From Dehalococcoides mccartyi (GTDB lineage Bacteria > Chloroflexota > Dehalococcoidia > UBA2979), in NCBI GenBank assembly GCA_945888895.1, contig CAMDAY010000016.1:1-17898 (forward strand): DNA of 17,898 bases. The letters are read 5' to 3'. Shown piece by piece: positions 1 through 6,896 of the stretch; position 1 is the first letter of the stretch, and every line of letters begins with the position of its first letter. Under the pieces are notes generated by a model that did not search any database, was not told the DNA's origin, and saw only the letters and a program-made list of their open reading frames with translations. Made by a program: the position numbers and the translations under genes.

Positions 1-61
1 GAGCCCATCTTACCAGTGTCAGGCGGTCGGTTCGGACGCTCGGTGGGGTGCCGAGGTGGGG
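1..61. other. Unassigned window edge
   Basis: No supportable gene lies in these 61 bases downstream of gpsA. On the minus strand an ATG is present at positions 8-6, so a following gene could begin at the window edge, but only two codons are visible and nothing can be said about it. Confidence 0.3.
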
Positions 62-1054
62 TCAGTGCTCGGATCGCGGCTCGCGCTCCATGAGCGCGCG
101 CACTTCCGCGAGCGGCGCAGCGCCCTCGTAAAGGATGCGCTGGAGCCCCTCGGTTATCGGCATCTCGACGCCGAGGCGGGCAGCGAGACGGAGCGCCGCG
201 GGGATCGTCGTGGCACCCTCGGCCGTCTCGCCCAACTGCGCGAGAGCGTCATCAAGCGTCGTGCCGTCCGCGATCAGCGCGCCGAGCCGCCGGTTGCGCG
301 ACAGCGGACTGTACGAGGTGGCGATAAGGTCGCCGATCCCGGCGAGCCCCTGGAACGTCATCGCCTGGGCACCGCCCGCGACGCCGAGCCGCGTGATCTC
401 CGCGAGTCCGCGCGTGAGCAACGCAGCCTTCGCGTTGTTGCCGAACTGAAAGCCGTCCACCATCCCCCCGGCGATCGCGATCACATTCTTGAGCGCCCCG
501 CCGAACTCAACGCCCGCGACGTCCTCGCTGGTGTAGACGCGCAGGGCGCGCGAGTGGAACGCGCCACGCAGCGCGGCGATCGAGGCGTCCCGCGTCGCGA
601 TCACGGTGGAGCCCGGCAGGCCTTCCACGACCTCGCGCGAGAGGTTGGGGCCGGAGATGACGGCGAGCGGATGTCCGGGCAGCGCGTGGCCAAGCAGTTC
701 GGACATGCGGCGCCCGGTCTCGCGGTCGATGCCCTTCGTGGCGCTGAGGATGGTCGCGTCGCCTCGGAGCGCGCCCGCCACCGTCGAGGCGTTCGCGGCC
801 AGCGTGTGCGATGGCACCGCGAAGCAGACGAGGTCGGCGGTGCGCAGATCCTCGATGGTGCCGGCGGTGAGCTGCTCAGGAAAGACGACCCCGGTGAGTC
901 GAGGACTGCGGCGCTCACGCTGCAAGGTCGCCGCCTCCGCCTCGGAGCGGGCGATGAGCAGCGTCGGGAGCCCGCGGCGGGCGAGGTGCACCGCGAGGGT
1001 GGTGCCCCACGCGGTGACACCAATGACGGCGGCCTGTTGGAACGCGTCGGGCAT
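62..1054 (-). CDS. gpsA: NAD(P)-dependent glycerol-3-phosphate dehydrogenase
   Basis: This cytosolic enzyme reduces dihydroxyacetone phosphate to sn-glycerol-3-phosphate, the backbone of phospholipids. The 330-residue product has the usual family length. Visible motifs are an N-terminal Rossmann loop (residues 12-17, followed by WGTTLA), SATKG at 104-108, SGPNLSREV at 134-142, the catalytic-region Lys189 in GALKN, NNAKAALLTRGLAE at 206-219, and a C-terminal GIGDLIATSYSPLSRNRRLG block (239-258). The middle Gly of the GxGxxG loop is Thr14, an oddity that also looks familiar from Chloroflexota homologues. The gene starts 8 bases after the plsY stop and is the last gene of the cdaA-cdaR-der-plsY-gpsA operon. 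Its product is the substrate of PlsY, so the two make a functional pair. The start is ATG; no strong ribosome binding site is visible, consistent with translational coupling to plsY. Confidence 0.95.
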   Translation of the reverse strand: MPDAFQQAAVIGVTAWGTTLAVHLARRGLPTLLIARSEAEAATLQRERRSPRLTGVVFPEQLTAGTIEDLRTADLVCFAVPSHTLAANASTVAGALRGDATILSATKGIDRETGRRMSELLGHALPGHPLAVISGPNLSREVVEGLPGSTVIATRDASIAALRGAFHSRALRVYTSEDVAGVEFGGALKNVIAIAGGMVDGFQFGNNAKAALLTRGLAEITRLGVAGGAQAMTFQGLAGIGDLIATSYSPLSRNRRLGALIADGTTLDDALAQLGETAEGATTIPAALRLAARLGVEMPITEGLQRILYEGAAPLAEVRALMEREPRSEH

Positions 1055-1062
1055 CGAGGGCG

Positions 1063-1701
1063 CTAGTGCGCGCCGGTGGGCCGCTGGCCGCCGCCCTGCC
1101 CCAGCTTGGGCTCGGTGCCGGCGATCAGACGACGGATGTTGCCAACGTGGCTGATCTCGACCGCGAGCATCGTGAGCAGCGCGAACACGAGGTAGGGCGC
1201 ATCGAGGCGCTCGGCGAACACGAGCCCCGCCACCGTGACGAACCCGACGAAGACGCCGACCACAGACATCAGCGAGGCGTAGCGGAAGACCACGAGGATC
1301 ACGATAGACAATGCTACCACGACCAGCGCCGCGGGGGGCGAGACGGCGAGGAACGCCCCGAACGCGGTGGCGACGCCACGGCCACCTCGGAAGCCAGCGT
1401 ACACCGGGAAGATATGACCGATCACTGCCGCGACGCCGGCGAGCGCCGCCGCCCAGGGGTCGTCCAGCACCATGCTGCCGATGAGCACGGCCGAGGCGCC
1501 CTTCGCGATGTCACCGACAACGACGATCGCGGCCCATTTCCAGCCCATGGTGCGGAGTGAGTTGGTGAACCCGGTCTTGCCGGAGCCTCGCTCGCGCAGG
1601 TCACCGACGCCCGAGAGGCGACCGACGATCAGGCCGAACGGGATACCACCGAAGAGGTAGCCCGCCACGACACCGACGACGATCGCTGCCCATCCGCTCA
1701 C
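1063..1701 (-). CDS. plsY: Acyl-phosphate:glycerol-3-phosphate acyltransferase PlsY
   Basis: PlsY is an integral membrane enzyme that moves an acyl group from acyl-phosphate to glycerol-3-phosphate, giving lysophosphatidic acid, the first committed step of phospholipid synthesis. The 212-residue protein is strongly hydrophobic with several membrane segments. The three family motifs are visible: GSGKTGFTNSLRTMG at 39-53, GHIFPVYAGFRGGRGVAT at 95-112, and RYASLMS at 140-146. A C-terminal HVGNIRRLIAGTE block (185-197) matches the usual ending. In motif 2 the commonly seen GGKG is GGRG here. Translation starts at a GTG whose GTGA overlaps the der stop, so it is probably coupled to der. It is followed after 8 bases by gpsA, which supplies its substrate. 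Confidence 0.95.
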   Translation of the reverse strand: MSGWAAIVVGVVAGYLFGGIPFGLIVGRLSGVGDLRERGSGKTGFTNSLRTMGWKWAAIVVVGDIAKGASAVLIGSMVLDDPWAAALAGVAAVIGHIFPVYAGFRGGRGVATAFGAFLAVSPPAALVVVALSIVILVVFRYASLMSVVGVFVGFVTVAGLVFAERLDAPYLVFALLTMLAVEISHVGNIRRLIAGTEPKLGQGGGQRPTGAH

Positions 1702-3077
1702 GCCGGTACTCCCAGCTCGTGCGCCTGGCGTCCCCGGAACACGAGGCGCACGGTCGTGCCCTCGAAGCCAAAGACTGCGCGGATTCTATTCTCCAGGAAG
1801 CGCTCGTAGGAGAAGTGGACGATCGCCGGGTTGTTCACGAAGAACACGAACGTCGGCGGCGAGACGGCCGCCTGCGTCACGTACAGCACCTTCAGCTTCT
1901 GGTTCTTCACCGTCGGTGGGCCGTGCTCGGTCATCGCGCGGTGCACGATGCGGTTGAGCTCGGACGTCGGCACGCGGGTCGAGCGCACCGAGGCGACGTG
2001 GACGACGAGCTCCATGAGGTCACGCACGCCCTCGTTCGTGAGGGCCGAGGTGAACTGGATAGGCGCCCACGCCATGAACTGGTAGTGCGAGTCGATCTGC
2101 GCCGCGAACTCCTGGCGTCCGCTGCGATCCTCCGCGAGGTCCCATTTGTTCACGACGAGGATGATCCCCTTGCCGTGCTCCAGCGCGTAGCCCGCGATGT
2201 GCGTGTCCTGCGCGGTCAGCGGCTCGGTCTGGTCGATCACCAGCAGCACGACGTCCGCACGGTCGACGGCCTGCTCGGCGCGCTGAACGGAGTGGCGCTC
2301 CACGCCGCGCTCGATCTTGCCCTTGCGCCGGATGCCCGCCGTGTCGACGAGGATCATCGAGTGGCCCTCGAACTCAAACGGCGAGTCGATCGGATCGCGT
2401 GTCGTGCCCGGCACATCCGAAACGACCACGCGATCTTCACCGAGAATCACGTTCGTCAGCGACGACTTGCCGACGTTGGGGCGTCCGACGATCGCGACGC
2501 GGATACGCGGATCCTCGGCTTCCGGAATCGGCGCTCCCGCGACCATGTCGAGGATCGCGTCCATCAGGTCGCCGATGCCCTTGCCGTGGATCGCGGACAC
2601 GGCGAACGGCTCGCCGACGCCCAGCGCGTACAACTCGACGAGGTTGCGCTGCCCGGCGCTCGTGTCCGTCTTGTTCGCGACGAGGAGCACCGGCTGGTTC
2701 GCGCGGCGCAGTCGCTCCGCGATGTCGTAGTCAGCGGAGGTCGGGCCGGCAGCCGCGTCCACCACGAACAGCACCGCAGCCGCCTCGGTCAGCGCCTGCT
2801 CGACGCCCTTGCGGATCGCGGGGCCGAACGGATCCTCCTCGTCATCCCCGAGGCCACCCGTGTCGACGACGCGCACCTGCTTGCCGTTCCAGTCGAACGC
2901 GCCGTAGATGCGGTCGCGCGTGGTGCCGGGGAGGTCCTCCACCAGGGCACGGTTCGCCGAGGTCAGCCGGTTGAAGAGCGCAGATTTGCCCACGTTGGGG
3001 CGGCCCACGATGGCGAGCAGCGGGGCGTTGGCGATGTCCGCCGCAGGGGCGTCAGGGGAGAGGTCTGGTGATGTCAT
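1698..3077 (-). CDS. der: Ribosome biogenesis GTPase Der (EngA)
   Basis: Der is a tandem GTPase needed for maturation of the 50S ribosomal subunit. The 459-residue protein shows a first GTPase domain with GRPNVGKS at 25-32, DTGG at 72-75 and NKTD at 135-138. A second domain has GRPNVGKS at 198-205, DTAG and NKWD further on, and a C-terminal KH-like domain closes the protein. The reading frame stays open far upstream, but that part is only a shadow of the ybbR gene. I chose the ATG at 3077 because the protein there begins just before the first G domain and because its ATGA overlaps the ybbR stop. The gene overlaps plsY by GTGA. A Der gene between cdaR and plsY couples ribosome assembly to c-di-AMP and lipid genes. 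The family is essential in most bacteria. Confidence 0.96.
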   Translation of the reverse strand: MTSPDLSPDAPAADIANAPLLAIVGRPNVGKSALFNRLTSANRALVEDLPGTTRDRIYGAFDWNGKQVRVVDTGGLGDDEEDPFGPAIRKGVEQALTEAAAVLFVVDAAAGPTSADYDIAERLRRANQPVLLVANKTDTSAGQRNLVELYALGVGEPFAVSAIHGKGIGDLMDAILDMVAGAPIPEAEDPRIRVAIVGRPNVGKSSLTNVILGEDRVVVSDVPGTTRDPIDSPFEFEGHSMILVDTAGIRRKGKIERGVERHSVQRAEQAVDRADVVLLVIDQTEPLTAQDTHIAGYALEHGKGIILVVNKWDLAEDRSGRQEFAAQIDSHYQFMAWAPIQFTSALTNEGVRDLMELVVHVASVRSTRVPTSELNRIVHRAMTEHGPPTVKNQKLKVLYVTQAAVSPPTFVFFVNNPAIVHFSYERFLENRIRAVFGFEGTTVRLVFRGRQAHELGVPA

Positions 3078-4351
3078 TGTGACCCGATCGTAACCTCGGC
3101 GGTCGTCGCCTGCACGAAACCGACCGTGATGCCGTCCGGGACCTGCACCCGGATGGGCAGCGTGTACGTCCCGGCGGTGCGCCCGGCCACATCCACGGTC
3201 ACCTTCACGTCCTCCGGCAGGAGCGCGTTCAGCGCCGGGATCGGGCCGTTCAGCACCACCTCGACGGTCGGCGAGGTGAAGCGGACGCTCAGTCTCTGGG
3301 GGACGTTCAGCGCCTGGATCCCGAACGTCGTCCGCTGTGCGCCCCCGATTTGGGCGATCGTGATCGTCACGGTCGCCCTCGACGCGCCGATTGCGGACAC
3401 GCCCTGCGGGAGCGGCACCGCGAGCGACCGCGCGATGTCGGCGCGCGCACCGGCAACATCGACGGCGGGCAGCACGATGCGGTCGATCACCTGGAGCACC
3501 TGCACCGCCCCCTGGATCTGGATCGTCGAGGGGGATGTGCTGACCGACGCCACCCGGTATCCCGTGTCGGGCACCCCCGTCACATCCACGGTGAGCGGCA
3601 CGGTCCGGACAATCGTGCTCTGGATCACCTGCACGCCGACCTTCACCGTCTTCGGGTCGATGCGCACCCCACGGATCTCGCCGCCTCCGGCGCCGACGGG
3701 CTTGAGGTTCACGCCAGGCTCGACGCCCGCCGTGAGGCCGGTGACGTTGATCTCCGCAACCGCCTCCGACACCAGCGCGACCAGCGATTCCGCCCCGCGC
3801 ACCATGACCGTGCTCACGGCCGGGGTCATCGGGCCGAGCTCGTAGCCGATCGGCAGCTGCCCGACCGCGCGCGTGGTGACCGGCACGCGATTCGTCAGTT
3901 GGTTTTCGAGGTTCACCGTGATCACGCGCGGGCTCGTGTCCACGACGCGGACGCCGCTGACGTCGACCACCTCGACCTGCACGGGGACGTCCTGCGACCG
4001 TGCACCGAAGCCGTTGAGGTCGACGAACGCGCGGAAATTCGACGCGTTCAGCCGCTCCCACCGATCCGAGGCAGCCGCGACTCGCAGCGTGATCGTCGGG
4101 AGCTGGTTCGCGACAGCCAGCGAATCGCCCACGTTGACCGCCTCGACGGTGATCGGCGCGGGGAAGGAATCCACGAGCGACGGGTTCTCCGTGTCGGCGA
4201 CGAAGATCCACAGCGAGATGCCGAGGACGAACGAGACAGCGAGGAGTCCCGGCGTCCTCCGCACCGCGGCGCGCGCGCGGCGGTAGACCTCGCTCGCGAG
4301 TTCCATTGCTTCCGCGCGTCCGCCGTCCCCCCGTGGGCTGGACATCGTCAC
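3074..4351 (-). CDS. cdaR: YbbR-domain protein, CdaA regulator CdaR
   Basis: YbbR-domain proteins next to cdaA (CdaR in Bacillus) bind and tune the membrane diadenylate cyclase from the outer face of the membrane. This 425-residue product has a short charged N terminus, one membrane segment at about residues 34-52 (GLLAVSFVLGISLWIFVAD), then an all-beta extracytoplasmic region that I read as four successive YbbR repeats at roughly 58-145, 146-238, 239-330 and 331-425, each rich in VxVxG and xVTIxL strands. The start is a GTG at 4351 overlapping the cdaA stop as GTGA; an ATG two codons later (4345) is an alternative. The ybbR stop overlaps the der start. Position directly after cdaA and topology support the role; sequence identity to known CdaR is low-level. 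Confidence 0.9.
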   Translation of the reverse strand: MTMSSPRGDGGRAEAMELASEVYRRARAAVRRTPGLLAVSFVLGISLWIFVADTENPSLVDSFPAPITVEAVNVGDSLAVANQLPTITLRVAAASDRWERLNASNFRAFVDLNGFGARSQDVPVQVEVVDVSGVRVVDTSPRVITVNLENQLTNRVPVTTRAVGQLPIGYELGPMTPAVSTVMVRGAESLVALVSEAVAEINVTGLTAGVEPGVNLKPVGAGGGEIRGVRIDPKTVKVGVQVIQSTIVRTVPLTVDVTGVPDTGYRVASVSTSPSTIQIQGAVQVLQVIDRIVLPAVDVAGARADIARSLAVPLPQGVSAIGASRATVTITIAQIGGAQRTTFGIQALNVPQRLSVRFTSPTVEVVLNGPIPALNALLPEDVKVTVDVAGRTAGTYTLPIRVQVPDGITVGFVQATTAEVTIGSQ

Positions 4352-5169
4352 GAGGCGCGCCGTTCGCCGGCGGTGGCCGTGTCCGATTCGACCCAGTCGA
4401 TGTCGAACAGCCGGTGCAGCTGGCGCAACAGGCGCCGCTCGTCTAGGTCAGGGACCATGCGCCCGTTCGAGCACAGAGACACGTCACCGCGCTCCTCGGA
4501 GCAGACGATCACCACGGCGTCCGTGCGCTCCGTCAGTCCGACCGCCGACCGATGGCGCATCCCGTACTCGGCGGGCAGTGGCGCCTCGGACAGCGGCAGC
4601 GTGCACCCGGCGGCCACGACGCGGTCGAGCCGCACGATGACCGCGCCGTCGTGCATCGACGAGCGCTCGAAGAACAGGCTCTGCAGCAGCTCGACGGAGA
4701 GGGTGGCGTCGAGCCGGATGCCCGTCTCGATCACGTCTTGCAGCCCGGTCTCCCGCTCGATGACGATGAGCGCGCCGGTGCTCTCGCGCGCCATCTGCAT
4801 CGCCGCGCGCACGACGATGTTGATGGAGCCCTCGTGCTCCCGCTTGTGCAGGACAGATCTCAGGCCGGTGCGCCCGAGGCGTTCGAGAGCGCGGCGCAAC
4901 TCGGGCTGGAAGATGATCACCATGCCGATGAGCAGACCGGTGACGGAGTTGCGGAGGATCCAGTTGATCATCCGCAGGTCGAATACCTGGCTCAACACCA
5001 GGGAGCCGATGAGCACGAGCCCCACGCCGCGAAGCACCGTCATCGCCGCCGTGCCACGCACGAGCAACAGCAGCCAGTAGATCGAACCGGACACGATCAG
5101 GATGTCGACCGCCGCGGAGGCATCGAACCGCACGAGGACATCGCGGAGGACCGCCGGAAGCTCTGGCAC
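4348..5169 (-). CDS. cdaA: Membrane diadenylate cyclase CdaA
   Basis: CdaA condenses two ATP into cyclic di-AMP, a second messenger that controls potassium and osmolyte balance and cell-wall state. The 273-residue product has three N-terminal membrane segments (about 22-37, 43-63 and 67-87), a short linker, and a DAC domain from about 95 to 220. The catalytic signatures are present: DGA at 174-176 (in SMHDGAVIV) and RHR at 205-207 (in MRHRSAVGLTE). The start is GTG at 5169, preceded by GAGAGG with 7 bases spacing. It heads an overlapping operon with cdaR, der, plsY and gpsA. No glmM follows, unlike the cdaA-cdaR-glmM order of Bacillota. The 83-base leader after argF contains notable secondary structure that could cover the start codon. 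Confidence 0.96.
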   Translation of the reverse strand: MPELPAVLRDVLVRFDASAAVDILIVSGSIYWLLLLVRGTAAMTVLRGVGLVLIGSLVLSQVFDLRMINWILRNSVTGLLIGMVIIFQPELRRALERLGRTGLRSVLHKREHEGSINIVVRAAMQMARESTGALIVIERETGLQDVIETGIRLDATLSVELLQSLFFERSSMHDGAVIVRLDRVVAAGCTLPLSEAPLPAEYGMRHRSAVGLTERTDAVVIVCSEERGDVSLCSNGRMVPDLDERRLLRQLHRLFDIDWVESDTATAGERRAS

Positions 5170-5236
5170 CGCAGGTCCTCTCTCGCCTTATCGGGTGAAG
5201 GCCGGGATACCCGGCCCGCCCGAGCCCGACCTGCGG
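5169..5236 (-). promoter_or_regulatory. Possible start-codon-sequestering leader of cdaA
   Basis: In the minus-strand transcript CCGCAGGUC (from plus positions 5236-5228) is perfectly complementary to GACCUGCGG (5177-5169), whose last G is the first base of the cdaA GTG start codon. The 9-bp helix would enclose a second perfect 7-bp hairpin (5200-5216, loop of 3). The helix lies directly between the ribosome binding site and the start. An alternative 5-bp hairpin GCCCG/CGGGC would break the first arm, so two exclusive folds are possible. The pairing is seen in the sequence; a regulatory role is inference. Confidence 0.35.
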
Positions 5237-5239
5237 GCC
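5200..5239 (+). repeat. Copy A of hairpin + 12-mer element
   Basis: A perfect 7-bp hairpin (GGCCGGG at 5200-5206, loop ATA, CCCGGCC at 5210-5216) is followed by an 11-base linker starting CGCC and then GACCTGCGGGCC at 5228-5239. The same arrangement, in the opposite orientation, lies between the aminotransferase and serA genes (16664-16702). In copy A the element is antisense to the surrounding argF and cdaA genes. It resembles a REP-like or structured intergenic element; the family is unknown to me. Confidence 0.6.
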
Positions 5240-5252
5240 ACGACGCCCCAGT

Positions 5253-6170
5253 CTAGCGAGCGACACCCCCGAGGATGCTGGCGAGCACGGCCTGCTGCGC
5301 ATGCATCCGGTTCTCCGCCTGCTCGAAGACCACGGAGTTCGCGGACTCAATCGCCTCGTCGCTGATCTCCTCGCCGCGGTGGGCGGGGAGGTCGTGCATC
5401 ACGAGCGCGTCGGAGGGCGCGGCGGAAAGCAGCGCCGTGTCGATCTGGTAGCCGACGAAGTCCTCGGCGCGCTGGGCCGCCTCGGCCTCCTGGCCCATCG
5501 AGGCCCATACGTCGGCATACACCGCCGTGGCGTTGCGGACGGCCTCGTACGGGTCACGGACCTGCGTCACGCTGCCGCCGCCGGCGAGGGCACGCGCGAC
5601 CTCGATCGTGGTGTCCGGTAACTCGTATCCCGCGGGCGTGGCGACGACCAGCTCGACGCCCGTGAGCACCGAGGCGTACGCGAGCGACCGCGCGACGTTG
5701 TTCCCGTCGCCGATGTACGCGAGCCGAAGTCCGCGGAGGTTTCCGAATCGCTCGCGCAGCGTGAGCAGGTCGGCCAGGGCTTGGCAGGGGTGCTCATCGT
5801 CGGAGAGCGCGTTCACCACCGGCACGTCGGCGTACTCGGCCAGTTCGGTCACAGTGGAGTGGAGGTAGGTGCGGGCGGCGATGCCCTGCACCATCCGCGC
5901 GAGCACGCGTGCGACATCCTTCACCGGCTCGCGCTCGCCCATCTGCACCTCGCGCGGCGACAGGTACAGCGCGCGCCCACCGAGGCGGTGCATCGCCATG
6001 TCGAACGAGGTGCGTGTGCGGAGCGAGGGCTTCTCGAACACCATCGCGAGCGTCTGCCCTGCGAGGATCGGGCTGCACCCGTCGCGCTTCATCCCGAGCG
6101 CGAGCTCGAGGAGCATCGACAGTTCGTCGGCAGACAGGTCGAGGATCGAAGTGAAGTCACGGCCCAACAA
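5253..6170 (-). CDS. argF: Ornithine carbamoyltransferase
   Basis: This enzyme joins carbamoyl phosphate and ornithine to give citrulline in arginine synthesis, in the cytosol as a trimer. The 305-residue product has the carbamoyl phosphate site SLRTR at 49-53, HPCQ at 127-130, and VWASMGQE at 221-228, the ornithine-side loop found in ornithine rather than aspartate transcarbamylases. The usual HCLP loop reads HDLP (259-262) followed by the normal AHRGEEI, so the conserved Cys is Asp. The start is TTG at 6170 with GGAG 7 bases upstream; there is no good ATG nearby. A promoter-like pair lies at 6244-6273. The neighbours are not arginine genes, so argF is probably expressed alone or read through into cdaA. 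Confidence 0.93.
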   Translation of the reverse strand: MLGRDFTSILDLSADELSMLLELALGMKRDGCSPILAGQTLAMVFEKPSLRTRTSFDMAMHRLGGRALYLSPREVQMGEREPVKDVARVLARMVQGIAARTYLHSTVTELAEYADVPVVNALSDDEHPCQALADLLTLRERFGNLRGLRLAYIGDGNNVARSLAYASVLTGVELVVATPAGYELPDTTIEVARALAGGGSVTQVRDPYEAVRNATAVYADVWASMGQEAEAAQRAEDFVGYQIDTALLSAAPSDALVMHDLPAHRGEEISDEAIESANSVVFEQAENRMHAQQAVLASILGGVAR

Positions 6171-6243
6171 GATGCGGCTCCGGGGCTGGGGTACCGGTGG
6201 CGCGAGCCTCGGCGCGCGGACGCACCTCGAACCGCGAGGACGA

Positions 6244-6273
6244 AGTATAGCCGGGGGATTATGTAGCGGTACA
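6244..6273 (-). promoter_or_regulatory. Sigma70-like promoter of argF
   Basis: On the minus strand TGTACC (6273-6268) and TATACT (6249-6244) are separated by 18 bases. The -10 matches the consensus in five of six places, the -35 in three. It stands about 75 bases upstream of the TTG start of argF, in a short AT-richer stretch, and partly adjoins the hairpin after the upstream gene. Confidence 0.5.
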
Positions 6274-6274
6274 C

Positions 6275-6294
6275 CCGCCCGACGGTGCGGGCGG
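6275..6294 (-). terminator. Hairpin after the CNBD gene
   Basis: A perfect 7-bp GC-rich stem (CCGCCCG / CGGGCGG, 6-base loop) begins directly after the TAG stop at 6295. There is no T-tract, so it may be a weak terminator or a transcript-end stabiliser rather than a classical intrinsic terminator. It abuts the argF -35 element. Confidence 0.35.
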
Positions 6295-6738
6295 CTAATC
6301 GTCCGTGGCGGGACGTCGGGTGCTGAGCGGCTGTTCGATCAGCCCGCGGAACCGTTGCGAGAAATGCGTCGCCAGCGCTTCGTAGATCCGCATCCCGAGA
6401 CGCGGGTTCTGCTCGGCGAGCGTCCGCACCTCGTGCGCGCCGAGCTTCAGCACGCGGCATGCAGTGCCCGTGACCGCGCGGCCCGGACTCGCAAACGGAG
6501 GCACGAGCGAGGAGGCTCCCCAGATCTCGGGTCCGAAGAGCGTGGCGTACCCCTCTTCGACCCTCGGCTGCGGGAAGGTGATGTCGACGCGACCGTCCAG
6601 GATGACCCACAGCACGGGCGGCTCGCCCGCGGGAGTCTCCAGGGCATATCCAGCGGGCAGGCCGACCTCCTGCCCCATCGCCCAGAGCAGGGTTAACTCG
6701 GCTTCGCCGAGCTGACGGAAGAGCGGGATCTGCTTCAT
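6295..6738 (-). CDS. Single-domain cyclic-nucleotide-binding-fold protein
   Basis: The 147-residue product is a single Crp-type beta-barrel effector domain. The opening MKQIPLFRQLGEAELTLL, the LPAGYALETPAGEPPVLWVILDGRVDI strand-turn region (about 27-53) and the closing helix are typical of the family. No helix-turn-helix or other output domain follows, so it is not a Crp/Fnr transcription factor. The phosphate-binding cassette is degenerate: the usual GE-x-AL...RxA signature is replaced by GASSLVPPFASPGRAV, so nucleotide binding is doubtful. The ATG at 6738 is used because an in-frame stop lies about 20 codons upstream with no better start. It is divergent from comEA. Function unknown; it may serve as a protein-binding sensor module. 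Confidence 0.8.
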   Translation of the reverse strand: MKQIPLFRQLGEAELTLLWAMGQEVGLPAGYALETPAGEPPVLWVILDGRVDITFPQPRVEEGYATLFGPEIWGASSLVPPFASPGRAVTGTACRVLKLGAHEVRTLAEQNPRLGMRIYEALATHFSQRFRGLIEQPLSTRRPATDD

Positions 6739-6786
6739 CAGCTCGAGCGCATCGTTCGCCGTATCGCCTGTCCATCCGCTTCGGCC

Positions 6787-6802
6787 TGCACTTCATTGTG
6801 CA
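6787..6802. promoter_or_regulatory. TGCAC-N6-GTGCA palindrome
   Basis: A perfect 5-bp inverted repeat with a 6-base spacer lies between the divergent CNBD gene and comEA. Its geometry is that of Crp/Fnr-family operators (TGTGA-N6-TCACA) although the arms differ. It may be an operator for the divergent pair; short enough to occur by chance. Confidence 0.25.
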
Positions 6803-6896
6803 CCGCTCAGCACGGACGATTCGGGTAGAGAACCTATCTCAAACGCTCCCGACGCCTCGCCCTGCCAGATGCTCCAAACGCGATAGGATGCGGCCC

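Noticed and set aside
56..1066. 336-codon open frame opposite gpsA
   Set aside because: Arg/Glu/Gly-rich shadow of the gpsA codons; no family resemblance and no binding site, while the minus strand encodes a complete GpsA.
3078..4211. Upstream extension of the der reading frame (to 837 codons)
   Set aside because: It runs out of frame through ybbR; the part before 3077 has no homology pattern and the ATGA overlap gives a clear start.
3350..5080. 576-codon open frame opposite ybbR and cdaA
   Set aside because: Composition (Arg, Asp, His) is that of an antisense frame in GC-rich DNA; it spans two clear genes on the other strand.
5170..5252. c-di-AMP (ydaO-type) riboswitch before cdaA
   Set aside because: The 83-base gap is too short for this riboswitch and its conserved core is not seen; only a start-codon pairing remains.
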